Origin: Parapristionchus giblindavisi
Taxonomy: Eukaryota; Nematoda; Chromadorea; Rhabditida; Diplogasteridae
Length of the DNA stretch: 64,000 nt
Reading direction: 5' to 3'
Assembly (NCBI GenBank): GCA_943737045.1
Contig: CALSFV010000249.1
Coordinates: 682,001-746,000, forward strand
Part shown: positions 1-11,679 of the stretch, one piece after another
Numbering within the stretch: the stretch's first letter is position 1
Layout of the letters: each line of letters opens with the position of its first letter
The notes under the pieces: model-generated
What the model was told of the DNA's origin: nothing
What the model saw: only the letters and a program-made list of their open reading frames with translations
Databases searched by the model: none
Made by a program: the position numbers and the translations under genes

Positions 1-122
1 CTCACTTGTGCGTGGTCTCTCACTCTTTATCGCATTGCCTTATGCCTCTGTCATTCCAATGAGCTCTCAACACTGTATTTAGCTCTATTGAGCTCTATTT
101 AGCTCCATTGAGCTCTATTCAG

Positions 123-1180
123 GTAGGCACACTGCACGACAACATGAAGTGGGCGCTGTACGGCGAACGACTCGGAGTGTGCATCTTTGATTTGGATATA
201 ACGAGGCAGTACTTGATCAGGTTATTTATTTATTTATTTATTTATTTACTTATTTATATCTGTCAGTTTTTAAAAAAAAAACGAAGACAGTGCTATGTTA
301 TTGTGGATTATGGCGCGATTGGTGCTCGGTGATAGACCGCATAACTCCATAATCTAACAAAAGAAATGCCCGAGGGTCGCTTTAAATTTGGAAGAAGACT
401 GTCCCACAATGGCCGGAAAATGTTGTAAAAATTGATATTATTAATATTTTTATTTTTATTAATTAGTGCAATGACAACGGTATCACTACGGCGTATATAC
501 CCTTTGATTACATTCCCTGAGGCAGGTTTGGATGATTAAAGTAGACTAAAATAGTGTGGGAATGCGATTGTTGGATTACCACTTGCTTTCCGGATTCACT
601 GTCTGCTCTTGATTCGATAGAGCTCATCCTTTTTCAGTAATTGATTAAAAATTGAATCGCAATAAGTGTCGTCATAATGCGATAATATCTAACTGAGGCA
701 GGTTAGGATGATTAAAGTAGTCTAAAATAGGGAGGAAATGCGATTATTAGTTTACCCGTTGCTTTCCGGTTTCTCTGGCTGCTCTTTACATGCCTTGGTG
801 TTGATTGATTCGGTGTTTAGACTCCAATCCTGGGTCGACGGTCCTTCAAACCTCCACTCCTCCGTCTTCCTTGAAGACCTTCAATCCGAGGTCGCCGAGT
901 GGAGTCCGATGCTCTTGGTCGCCAGTTGAAGTGTAACAAGGAAGACTAGACGACGAGCTCACTCGAGACTAACTTTATCAACATAGGAGGGGGTTTATAT
1001 AGGGGAATGGGTCATAGGGAATGACGATGCAAGGATAATGAGGGGAGATCATTCTGACATGAAAAATCCCCTCCTGTGAGCGGTCTATACGGGGGACCCA
1101 ACTGATTCGGTGTTTGCGTTCAATATAAAAAAAATAGAATAGAATCGCAATTAATGTGACCGTAATGTAATGATAACAAC

Positions 1181-1240
<60 letters not shown>

Positions 1241-3629
1241 GATAATAATGATTGATTGATGGTTACAGAGCGCTCGATTTCGTCGCCCATGTCGTCTCCC
1301 GAGGTGGCATCATCCTGTTCGTCTCCACTCACAGGGACACCATGCTGGCGGTGGAGCAGATGGCTGAAGAGGTACGGTAGTCTCTGATCTTTGATCTGTG
1401 ATCGTTGATCTTTCGACTTTGAAAGCATAAATGATGTTTCCACGTTGAGTCGAACTATTTTGGATTTATTCGTTGGATATCGGTCAGAAACTGAAGGAAG
1501 GGTGTGCTCTGTATTAAAGTGGTTTAGTGAAACCGGCATTCTCCAGGTTGGTCAGTACTCTCACGTTCGATTCTGGCAGGAGGGGACGCTGACCAACATG
1601 CGACAGTTGTTGGGTGAGCATGTATTTTTTTTCAATTTTAATACATTAAAATGAATATATGAGCGCGTAGTCTGTAGTTGCATCCAATTGACTATCCTCT
1701 GATATGTCATTCAATGGCTTATCGCCAGGGATGGGCGAACATGATCGGACGAAAAAAATTCGAAAACGAAAAATTTTCGTTTCAAAACCTCGAAAAAAAT
1801 TCGAAAAAAACGAAAAAAATACAACTTTACTGTTACAGTAATTTATAATGTTGAAATCGTTGAGCTCGAAAGTTATTCTTTATTGGATGCTTCCAGAAAA
1901 CTTATTTAGGCAAAATATGGAAGAGGAAGAAACAATAAGAAACGTAAATTCGACACAACTTCACCTCAAACGAAACTCATGAGAGGAATATTGACATTGA
2001 GAAAAATCAGAGATTCGAAAGGGGGATGATAGAGGCGACTACGATTGTCGGTCAGGATGGTTTCCGCAGTATAGAAAAATCTCCCCACTTCCATACTTCC
2101 AGGGAGGGAATTTTTTACATCAATTTTCCCTGCTAGATGTTCGTGAATTTAGCTTGAAATTATATGGAGAACAGTCGTCAGCGATTCAGAAAAAGTGAAA
2201 ATACAGTAAGAACTCGATCATTTCTCGAGTGGAAAACATACAGTACGAAAAAAAGTATTGAATTTCTTTCGAAAAAAACCTTTGTAGTTGAACATGCCGT
2301 TTTCCCTATATTTCGTTGGTTTTGAACTCCCAGAATATCTAGTGTAAAACTCGAAAAATTTCCGAGATAGACGAAAAATTTTTCGATCGAACAATTTTTC
2401 GTCTGGGGGTCGAAAAAAAACGAAAAAAACGAACACGAAAAATCTTTTTTCGCCCATCCCTGCTTATCACTAATAGCCATTGCGTATATGCGTAGTTTAG
2501 TGAGACATGCCTGTTGGCCGCTGCGGGTGGTCTTGTCTTGTTACACTAATCGTCATTATTGATGATGATCAGAGTCGGGTCATAATCCTCTGTGTATTCT
2601 TCTATTTCGCAGCTCCTAGTCGTGTGCAGTGCGCTTTGATCCTTGAACTTTGTAGTTTGATCTGGATATTGATAGAATGTGCCATAAGCATGTCTGCTGT
2701 ATCTTGTTGGTATCTTCTGGCTAATTCACGTTTGTTCTTTGTTGTAAGTGTGAATGACATGATCATTGTAAAGATGTGAATGTGCGATGCGAAGGATGAT
2801 CTCTTTGTGTAGTAGATTAGGTATAGAGATCTCACCGTCAGTGGGCGGGATCCCTTTGACGCATTGTCTTATATGCTCTTTTATGATTGTGACCACAGTC
2901 ACATCGATCGATCATTTCCTCCAGTGGGTATGAAGAGTAATGACAGAGTGGAGGATCGACACATGCAAATATTGATCGTTGGGCACTTCTTTGATTTCTG
3001 GCCCAGGTCATATTACTGATCAATTCTAGTCATTTCTCATTACTCATTAGTCATTTCGCGTAGAAGAATCAGAGGATCTAAACGAGCAAATATTGATCGT
3101 TGTATTGGCCCAACACTTTTTTTCGCGGTGTTTTTTTCAAGAATCAGAGATTGTATGATTCAACCGCGTGCTTTCGTGTTTCATATCGCTGTCTAGAGCG
3201 TGTTGTGAATTAGGATGTTTAATCCAGAAAACGGATGCTTTATATTAAACCCCTGATTCGTTCTATTGTCTAGAGCATATTGTGAACACGGTTCTTTTTT
3301 TATTGCATGTAAATCTACCCTGTACGTCTATTAATATTATTGATATAATTGTGTGTCCATCTACTCAATCATGGCTCACTGCTAGTGAGAATCGGCGAAG
3401 CGAAATTGCACTCACATTCAGTAATGGGATACAATTGGATGGGCAGAATGTGAATGAATACGTGCAGAGCCAAATATCCTTGCTCTTTTTTGAGTAATTG
3501 GTTTTTTGTTCTTTAAAATCAGCCAAAAAATGTTTTCCGCAATTCTAAATTAAGCAACTGCTCTAGAGAGAGGGGAGAGGGGGGGGGCGGTCAACAGAGG
3601 AGAGGGGAGAAGAAGAAGTGAGGGAGTGG

Positions 3630-3660
<31 letters not shown>

Positions 3661-4534
3661 TGGGAGAGAGAGAGAGGGAGTGGGAGTGGGAGAGAGAGAG
3701 AGAGAGAGAGGGAGTGGGAGAGAGAGAGAGAGAGAGAGAGATGAGGGAGTGAGGAGACTGAAGTGATCATCATCGCTACACGGATCTGCTCTCACACAGT
3801 TACGCTTTGGCTACGGTCCCTCTCTGGGTCAGGGCTGGTCGATACATTGCCATACCCTCGCAGTGCGAGGTGTGACCCACTATATAAGACCCATTTTTGG
3901 CCACTTGATAAAAAAAGGAAGCTAAAACGACCATTTTTAAGCGAAACTAACGAATTTTCTGAATCAATCAACCCACCCTATTTCGAGAATTGACCCTCTA
4001 TATAAAAATATACGGCGAGGGCACCGAAAATGTATGGTGTTTTCTATTAGCCTAAAAACGATTACTACCAGCATTTTAATATCGGTATATCAGTTCTTTG
4101 AAACGACAAACTGACTAGTTTTAAAAATTTAATTGTTTATCCTTCGTCTTGCCTTAACCTTTGTCATTGCCGTGTCACTCGATGTTTGTTAGTTTATTTT
4201 TAAAGCTAATTTGCAAATCTCCGCTTTGGCAATGCTCTCTCGTTTTCTTTGTCTACGAGAGAGTGTTGCCAGAGCGGAGAGTTCGGGGTGTTTTTCAACG
4301 TTTGGTATGCTGATAATGAATGCAATGCGTATTGTTGTTCGCTGGCTACTACCCTAACTGGAGGCAATCGGTAATTGATTGATTGAACGATTTATCGATT
4401 GATTGACTATATTACACGTTAGTGTTGGTGTTGTGCTTGGTTATGCCGTAGTCTATGAAGAGTTGCCAAAATCCAAAATAAGAACATAACACAGTATACC
4501 ATCTTTAATTATATTGTATTGATTAATTTTATTA

Positions 4535-4588
<54 letters not shown>

Positions 4589-5343
4589 TATTTTATTGTA
4601 TTCAGGCGCGACGGTCCGCATGCCCGACACGATGGTGTTCCTGTCGACGCTGACTTCGATGGCGCAGCGACATCCGGCCATCGTTGAGGCCGCCAAGATG
4701 ACCATTCCCACTGTCGGTGAGTACTTTTGAGAAGTTGATCTTTGATCTTTGGTCTTTGATCTTTCCCTTGTTGTAAGCGTTCTTGGATTGTGGTTTGGGA
4801 TCGTTCGCGTGGGCGAAATGTCTCTGTTGCGTGATTTGGGTTGTCTAAAAGAAGTGGAAAATACAGATTTGGCGAGTCAGAATTGCCAGTGGATTTCTGG
4901 CTTCTCCGTCTCTCCTTTAGATTAAGAGTATTACTATGATTTTGATTTTTTTTTCAATTCCACTGTCGGTAGGCTCTTTTGGTGTTTGATCATTTATCGT
5001 TGATGAAATAAGTGGAAAGGGAAAGATTTGGATACAGAATTGCTCTTGGATGTGCGGACTTTTGGGAAGCTGATCTTTGATCTTTCCCTTGTTGTAAGCA
5101 TGCTATGATGGTGGTTTTCGCGTAGGCGAAATGTCTCTGATTGCGTGATTTGGGTTGTTTGTTTTTAGTGAAAAAGGAAAGATTTGACGGGTGATAATTG
5201 CCAGTGGGATTGCGGTTTCTCCGTCTATCCTTTACATCAAGAGTATTGCTGTGGTGTTGAACCTTCGGAAAACTGCACGTATAGAACAATAATACTTATC
5301 TATTCCTTTCCTCGTATTTATTCATTTTTACAATAATAATAAT

Positions 5344-5380
<37 letters not shown>

Positions 5381-5541
5381 GTATTATGTCAGGCATCGTG
5401 GATTCGAACGCCGACCCCGCCTACCTCACGTATCTCGTGCCCGCCAACGATGACACCCCTCAGGCGGTCGCATACCTGCTCCGACTGTTCAAGGAGGCGG
5501 TGAAGCGTGGAGCCGCAGCGAGAGCTAAGGAGCTCGCCTGA
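123..5541 (+). CDS. mrps-2: Mitochondrial small-subunit ribosomal protein uS2m (MRPS2), 3' part
   Basis: Structural protein of the mitochondrial ribosome small subunit. Exons read as 123-220, 1269-1371, 1547-1613, 4606-4716 and 5393-5541 with consistent phases (175 residues seen). The 5' end lies left of the window. Recognisable S2 blocks in order are VGTLHDNMKWALYGERLG, FDLD, ALDFVAHVVSRGGIILFVS, then the EGTLTN segment, RMPDTMVFLSTLTSMAQRHP, and the terminal IVDSNADP followed by a VPANDDTP block. These align in order with animal MRPS2. The gene ends in ELA-TGA. Introns are long (up to 3 kb) and full of repeats, including a hAT-like element in the third. Another mitoribosomal gene follows 390 bp downstream in the same direction, which suggests coordinated transcription. 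Identification is firm; the first listed exon start (after ATTCAG) is inferred. Confidence 0.93.
1171..1249. repeat. (AAT)n microsatellite
   Basis: A nearly uninterrupted run of AAT triplets just before an exon of the uS2m gene. Similar ATT/AAT runs precede other acceptors of this gene at about 4528-4590 and 5333-5381, so they may act as the AT-rich intron ends typical of nematodes. Confidence 0.9.
1726..2462. mobile_element. hAT-like non-autonomous element
   Basis: The ends are perfect 14-bp inverted repeats beginning CAGGGATGGGCGAA, a hAT-type terminus. The element is flanked by 8-bp direct repeats, CTTATCGC on the left (1718-1725) and CTTATCAC on the right (2463-2470), 7 of 8 identical. 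The interior is AT-rich with many CGAAAAA runs and no transposase frame. It lies in an intron of the uS2m gene. Confidence 0.85.
3569..3750. repeat. Polypurine GAGAG/GGAGTGGG tract
   Basis: About 180 bp of almost pure purine on the + strand, alternating GA dinucleotide runs with GGAGTGGG blocks. It is intronic and may form triplex DNA. Low-complexity Ser/Leu frames across it are not genes. Confidence 0.85.
3820..4045. mobile_element. Short inverted-repeat element (CCCTCGCANTGCGAGG type)
   Basis: The left end carries ATACCCTCGCAGTGCGAGG followed by GACCCACTATATAA; the right end has CTATATAAAAATATACGGCGAGGGC then a GAAAATGTATG motif. The same blocks recur near 8535-8690, 15535-15600, 18220-18265 and 41430-42055. 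Exact ends were not determined. Confidence 0.55.
4205..4288. mobile_element. Hairpin MITE (CTCTCCGC...GCGGAGAG)
   Basis: CTCCGCTTTGGCAATGCTCTC is followed after a short loop containing TTTGTCTACGA by the reverse complement GAGAGTGTTGCCAGAGCGGAG. Copies of this hairpin recur near 31140-31225, 40690-40795, 40975-41070 and 47045-47130. Confidence 0.7.
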
Positions 5542-5931
5542 GCTCCTTACCCAAAGCGCACATGGGACAATGGGGGAGCTGCTCCCCGGAGCGAGCATGG
5601 GACACTCGTGATCTCTTTTTTTGCTCATTTGATAGATCAATAATAGTAGTAGGTTCGTTATGTAAGTAGTTATCGATTTTTCTTGTTTTGATTGAATTTT
5701 ATTGATTGATTGACTGATTTATTGATTGATTGATGCTTGATTGTTATCGAGTTGTTTGTTATAAACAGTTTCATGCTCTTAATGGTTCAGTAGTTGATGG
5801 CGAGGCGTCTATACCGCATGTGATATATCTTGATCAATGTTAATCCAGTGATCATTATCGATTGGCTATTGATTAATCTATTTCTATTATTTTATTGATC
5901 GAATATCGATTACTTGAAGTGGCTTAATCAG

Positions 5932-8900
5932 ATGCTGTTACGGCCTCTGCTCACTAGTGGCCGCTGCCTGATTGCCCGAGGGGCGAAGTCCTCGTCGACA
6001 ACGACGTCTATCTGTAGTCGATCCGCTGGTACCACAGCGTCGACGATCGATGCGTCATCGTCGCAAGCTCCGCCCCCTTCGTCATCGGAATCATCCAGCA
6101 GCACTGCTGCCGAGGTGGAAAAGAAGCAGCCCGGGGACTATCAGAGGTGAGCGCGTGCACCTGGTGTGTTTGGGTTTCGCGATACTTGTATTACTCCCGA
6201 ACACATTTGCGATGTGGTACAAGGTAAATTTAAATAGACCAAATAACAACAACGTTTATTCCAATTATTGGCAATATGTCTAGACACCTGGTGCGTTTGG
6301 GTTTCGCGATTCTTGTATAGCTGTCGAATGCGTTTATTATCTGGTGTTAGATTTATTGTCGGATCCAAATAACAACAACGTTTATTACAATTATCATGAG
6401 GCAATATGTGCAGTTTGTTGAGCAAGATTGAGCTGATATTCATTTTTCATTTATGGTGTCTAGACGCAGCGGCCGGAGCTTCATGAAGCGCATTATTTAT
6501 TTTATTATCAGCATATTATTTTATTATTGTTTTCTACTGCTGGTGCTTTTGGGTTTCACGATGCTTGTATAGCTGTACACGTGCGCTATCTGGTGGTACT
6601 CTTGGTTATCCGTCGAATCCAAATAACAACAACGTTTATTCCGATTATTGCCTTATTGCATTTATCATGAGGTCATAATAATAATAATTTATCCACCCCG
6701 AGGCGCGACAGCATGCAGCAATTAAGTGACAACAATTGGCAATGGGGACAGTACGGTATGGGGGGGGGGGTGACTCTGCGATAGTATGGATATGTCCAAT
6801 TTGTTGCGCCCGATCGTGTTGATTCATTTCCATTCATTGGTTGTGTTTGAATACCACTTCAAACTTCAAAGGAAGACGAAATGTTGCATGACTATGAAGT
6901 AATATATAAAAGAAACGATAAGGAGATTATTGACTGTATAAAATACATTTGTTTATTTGGTACGAGAGTGGCCAACCACTGCCACAATGAATTTCTGTGT
7001 TTAGAGAGAGAGCGCGCACCGGTGAGAGAGTAGGTAGATCAGAGAGAGAGAGAGCGAGGAAGGAAAGGAGGAAAGAGTGGGGTGTTAATCGATAGTTCTT
7101 CCTCTGTTTAGCAGCAGTAGCAATGTAAGTATGCAAGTGCATTTTATACGGACAATATAAGCAAAACAATTGTGGTCCGATGTTTCGGCCTCGGTTCTAG
7201 ATTGTAAATCTTGTTGTTCTTTGCAGGACGCTGTGGCGCCCGCCCAAGTCGCCGTTCTCCGAGACGCCGCAGGCCTGGGTCAGCACACTCCACACGGTTC
7301 AGGTACTGTAGTTGGCGAATTATCGATTGATTTTGTTTTTTTGTTAATTTTACCTACAGAAAAGCGCAGAATTTGCGCAAAATACAATCGGCTATTTGTT
7401 TCTATTATTATTATTATTAGTAGTAGTATTATTATTTATTTCTTTAATTGTAGGACGACAAAGTGTCCCTAGTCGACCTGCATCCGCAGATATTCCGTGC
7501 GCCGCCTCGCATAGATCTACTGCACAGGTATACGGTAGTATTGATTTATCGATCGTCAACTGACTTTTCTCTGCTTATTTTTTTGCGGTAATCATGATTG
7601 ATCAATCGAGAACTGACTTTTAATCCCTCGCAGGAACATTGTCTGGCAGCAGGTGTACCGCAATGTGCAGATGACGAAGCAGCTGAGCAAGGCGGAGATG
7701 CCCGGAGGAGGTTAGCCCGTGGATGATCTTTGATCTTTAATCTTTGGTCTTTAGATCTTTAGATCTTTTGTCTTTGGTCTTTATATCGAATCATCTTTAG
7801 TTGAACGCTACTTTAACGCTAAATCAAATTAACTATATAATTAAATGAACATTAGACGATAACTTGAGCAAATCTACGTGCGTTTTGATCTTTGAACTTT
7901 GATCATTTCATATTATTCAGGTCGCAAGCCATGGCCACAGAAGAAGACGGGTCGTGCGCACGTGGGCTCGGTGCGCGCCCCCCACTTTATCCGCGGTGGA
8001 TTCGCTAATGGAGTGCGCGGACCACGAACCTGGTTCTACATGCTGCCTGACTCGATCCGAGTACAGGGTATGGTAGTTTTGGGCTTTTTCTGTTCAGGAT
8101 ACGGTAGTTTTGGGCTTTTTGTGGCCACTATTGAAGGGCTGGTTTGAATTGAAGCTCGAAAACTTACTAGTTAGTTACGAGTTGGTAGTTAGCTGCCAAT
8201 TATTGATTTATATTGATTATCGATTGATGTCCAGGTCTGTGTGTGGCGCTCTCGCTCAAGTACGCGCAGTCGGATCTGCACGTCGTGGACACGCTATCGT
8301 CTGTTCCAGAAGGTACCCGCGATATATGCATTGAAAATATAATATAATAATAATTTAATCACTATAAATTGACAAACCTGTGATAAGCAAAAAAATTGAA
8401 TGAATGTATGAGTCAGCGATCAATCTTGCGAATATGTTAGGATGAAGGAAGGGAATAGAGGAGATCGAATATGTAATAGAATACAGGGAAGGCGTCGGCA
8501 CTTCGCTCGCTCGCTCACTCTTTTCTCCGATTATTGAAACAATACATTTTGATGCAGCCATAATGCGAGATTCGGCCCACTTTATAAGGCTCATTTTGTG
8601 CGAAAAAAATAATGATTTTACTAAATATACTGTATAACAAAAATCTTGTGAGGGCGAAAATGTATGATGAAGACATGAATACACCCGGTGCATCCGTGTT
8701 CCGGCCTTGTTAGAAGAGCCTTATCGAGGTACTAGTACTGATGCGTTGTGTCCATTGTAGCTGTCAATCACCACTAACAAGCTATGCATATTCTATAGTT
8801 GATAACTGTGTGAATAAATCAATCGATAAATCAATAAATCAATCAATAAGTTAAGGTGCGGATATGAATAAATAAATCAATCAATCAATAAATCAATCGA

Positions 8901-9098
8901 TAAATCAATAAGTTAAGGTGCGGACGCGGCCTACCTGAACTCGATGGCGGAGCAGCGCAACTGGGGCTACTCTGTGCTGTTTGTGGACGCTGACGCGGAG
9001 AGTGTGCGTGATAGTTTTCAGTTTTCATTGAAATTTCACAATTTTTCGGGTGACATGGGCATTTTTGTCTCAAAATTTGTGTACCAACATGTGATTGG

Positions 9099-9129
<31 letters not shown>

Positions 9130-11216
9130 TTATTCACGTCAAGCGATCATCGCTAGGTGGGGATGGAATCATTGGAGCGTCGGGGGGATATTCACATGGG
9201 CCATCATTGTTCGCTGGTGCAGTGTATTCGACGAGATTTGATCTCTAGACTCTGCGAGTGAAAATAACCTAGTACAAATAATGCGCATTTATCGGTAATT
9301 TTCTCTTGCTCCTTAAGAAACGGCATAAACTTCATTGTTGTTATTCGCTTTTCTATTAGAATTTTCTAGAATGTATCGTGGTATAATGTTTGCTGATATT
9401 TGAGCATTTTGATTAGGCAGTCTGTCGCCGCCCGTAAGTTCCGTGCTTCACTTGTTTCGTTTCGCTCAACAACACACATATTACCTAGTAATACCCACGT
9501 GCTGCCGATTCTACTTTAGTCAATACCCCAATTATTGATCGATCCTGTTTCGTCATTGTGTGTCATCATGCCGTTTGTTAAGTATCTACGACCTATTCCC
9601 GTAGTATAATCTGACACGTATTGTGTCTGATATGTCATAATGAATCTTTAATGTAAATGTTCTGTTAAAGTTGGATATTAGTATGACATAAGTGCGATTA
9701 TTCGGTGTCTTATGCGTTAACCATCGTAACCAATGCAGTGGTTAGTCTGGCTAATACAAATTAATTGATTATTTATTCATGATAATTGATTTATCGATTG
9801 GTTGATTATAACGTATGCATTAATCTATTTCGCGTCCTTGCAGATGACCGGCGGTCTGCTCGAGGCTTGCTCGGAAGTGCCCTCGTTCAATGTCATGCCG
9901 CTCTTCGGACTCAACTGCTACTCCCTCATGAAGTGAGTTTGATCTTTGATCTTTGGCCGAACAGTTGGGGGCTATCACTTGAGTATGCAGATAAGATGTT
10001 GAAAATGTAGATGAGCATGGTAGTACCATGAGCACTGACAATCTGACGGCGAGGCCTAGTGGTGGGCGCGAAGGGAGCTCAAAAGGGCATTGGTCGAAAA
10101 GAACGCTACTAACTACATACATACGATGCCTGGCCGCAATTTTGGAATACTCTTTTTTTTAAATTATTTAACGTAGCTTTTCGACACGCGTTCTAGGGAG
10201 TTGTTGTATTTTTTAGTCACTGCTTTTAGATCCGTCCTGACAATCCTTTTACAAGTTATTTTAAATCTGTGCATGCATATTACTTCTGTACATTAAATTA
10301 TTTATTAAATTAAATTATTTATTAAATTAAATTATTAATTAAATTAAATTATTTATTAAATTAAATTATTTATTAAATTGGCTACAGGTACAACACGGTG
10401 GTGCTCTCGCTTCCCGCCCTCGAGCTGCTAGAGTCGCGACTGCTCAAGCAGCTGCACACGGCCGGACCAGCCAACACCAAGTACAGGTATGTATGACGCC
10501 TGGGGGCACTACTGTTCAAGCGTAGATTGGGGGGGGGAGTTGGGGGCTAGTTTAAGGATTCCATCATACGCGCCGATATGGGGGGTGCCCCCCCCCCCCT
10601 GTAAAATTAGGGATTTTCGAAAATTTGTGGAATTTTTTGATAAAAAAGTGAATGACCTCCCCCCGTAAAATTAACCATTTTTCGTTCGAATGCCCCCTAT
10701 AAAATCGAGCGCCAGGTACCCCGCCCATGTATGTAGGGATTCCATCTTCGTCTCAGCTTTTCCCATTGCCCGGTCAAATAGGATATCTTATATCTTTTCT
10801 TTTATATCTTTTAATATCTTTTGTGCCATCGTTCTAGGGTGTTTCGGGTTTCACCCGTTGCATGTTAGGTCTGAGATCTTGGTACTTGCCGATGCTCTTT
10901 CGCCTTGAACATACCCGAACTAAATTAAACCTAAAATTGTGATAAATAACGATTTGTATAAATCACATTTCCATATTTCGAAAATCATTTAAAAAGTGTT
11001 TAAAAAACCCACCATATAGAGAAATCCTGTGGGCGCCAAAAATTTCTGTTCCTGACAATGAAAATGTGATGTATTTTTCATATATTAGTGTATATTTACA
11101 ATGTAATGTATATTTATTATATTATTCAAACTCATTCCAGATACGTTGACTACAAGGACGCGCTGCTGTCGCAAGAGGACGAGAGGGAGCATCCCAAGTA
11201 CGCTCCCTATGTGTAA
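5932..11216 (+). CDS. mrpl-4: Mitochondrial large-subunit ribosomal protein uL4m (MRPL4)
   Basis: Structural protein of the mitochondrial ribosome large subunit. Ten exons: 5932-6146, 7227-7302, 7454-7527, 7634-7710, 7921-8067, 8235-8312, 8918-9003, 9844-9932, 10388-10486, 11141-11216, giving 338 residues. The ATG directly follows TTAATCAG, a plausible trans-splice acceptor. The N-terminus is Arg/Ser-rich and fits a mitochondrial targeting peptide. The diagnostic L4 core follows: VDLHPQIFRAPPRIDLLHRN, then VWQQVYRNVQ, GGGRKPWPQKKTGRAHVGS, GPRTWFYMLP and VALSLKYAQSDLHVVD. The seventh exon uses a TTAAG acceptor inside a duplicated intron segment. The C-terminus is longer than in bacterial L4, as in mitochondrial homologues. 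Identification is firm. Confidence 0.94.
10560..10738. mobile_element. MITE of the GGGGGTGCCCCC/TGTAAAAT family
   Basis: CGCCGATATGGGGGGTGCCCCC and TGTAAAAT blocks begin it and CGAGCGCCAGGTACC then CGCCCATGTATG end it. Related copies lie at about 17637-17835, 43185-43300 and 54601-54790. The ends include CATACATGGGCG and its reverse complement. Intronic in uL4m. Confidence 0.7.
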
Positions 11217-11679
11217 GGAGAAGAGAACGGACACTAATGCAGGCTCCGCCCACTTTTTTGATTTGATCAATATTTTTGTGTCTGTTTCTCACGTTTCCCA
11301 CCGACATTTCCAACCCCTGCACACCCTCTATAGATAGCTAGATCCAAATAGGTTGTTATCGATTATTTGTTTGTTCTTGGTCGATCCCGTAGTACCGTAA
11401 TCGGACTGCGCTATTGTCGCGACAAGACCCCGCTACCGTATCCCTGTTTTGTTTGTTGATTTTTGTGATGAGCTGTATAAAGATTTATGCATAAGGTGTT
11501 TGTTCGTGGAAGTATATGTGTGGTGTGCGAATAACGTTTGTGAGACGTTGTCTAAGGAATATCTGGAGTAGGTCCCTGAATCAGGAACAATGGAACCCTG
11601 AATCAAGCCTTCCGGCCTGCCGTAACTCTCTTGACCTTACAGGGTAGGCCAGCGACGTTGGACGCGTGCTTCGTCAAAC
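11217..11679. other. Spacer between uL4m and Mps1 genes, with likely trans-splice acceptor
   Basis: 463 bp with no coding signal. TTGACCTTACAG ending at 11642 is the best acceptor-like site upstream of the next ATG (11680) and would leave a 37-nt 5' leader. Confidence 0.5.

Noticed and set aside
1120..1539. 139-residue - strand frame with a poly-Leu stretch
   Set aside because: It is the antisense of the (AAT)n repeat and of a real uS2m exon.
3550..3795. Ser/Leu/Pro-rich - strand frames
   Set aside because: Translation of the polypurine tract; low complexity with no homology.
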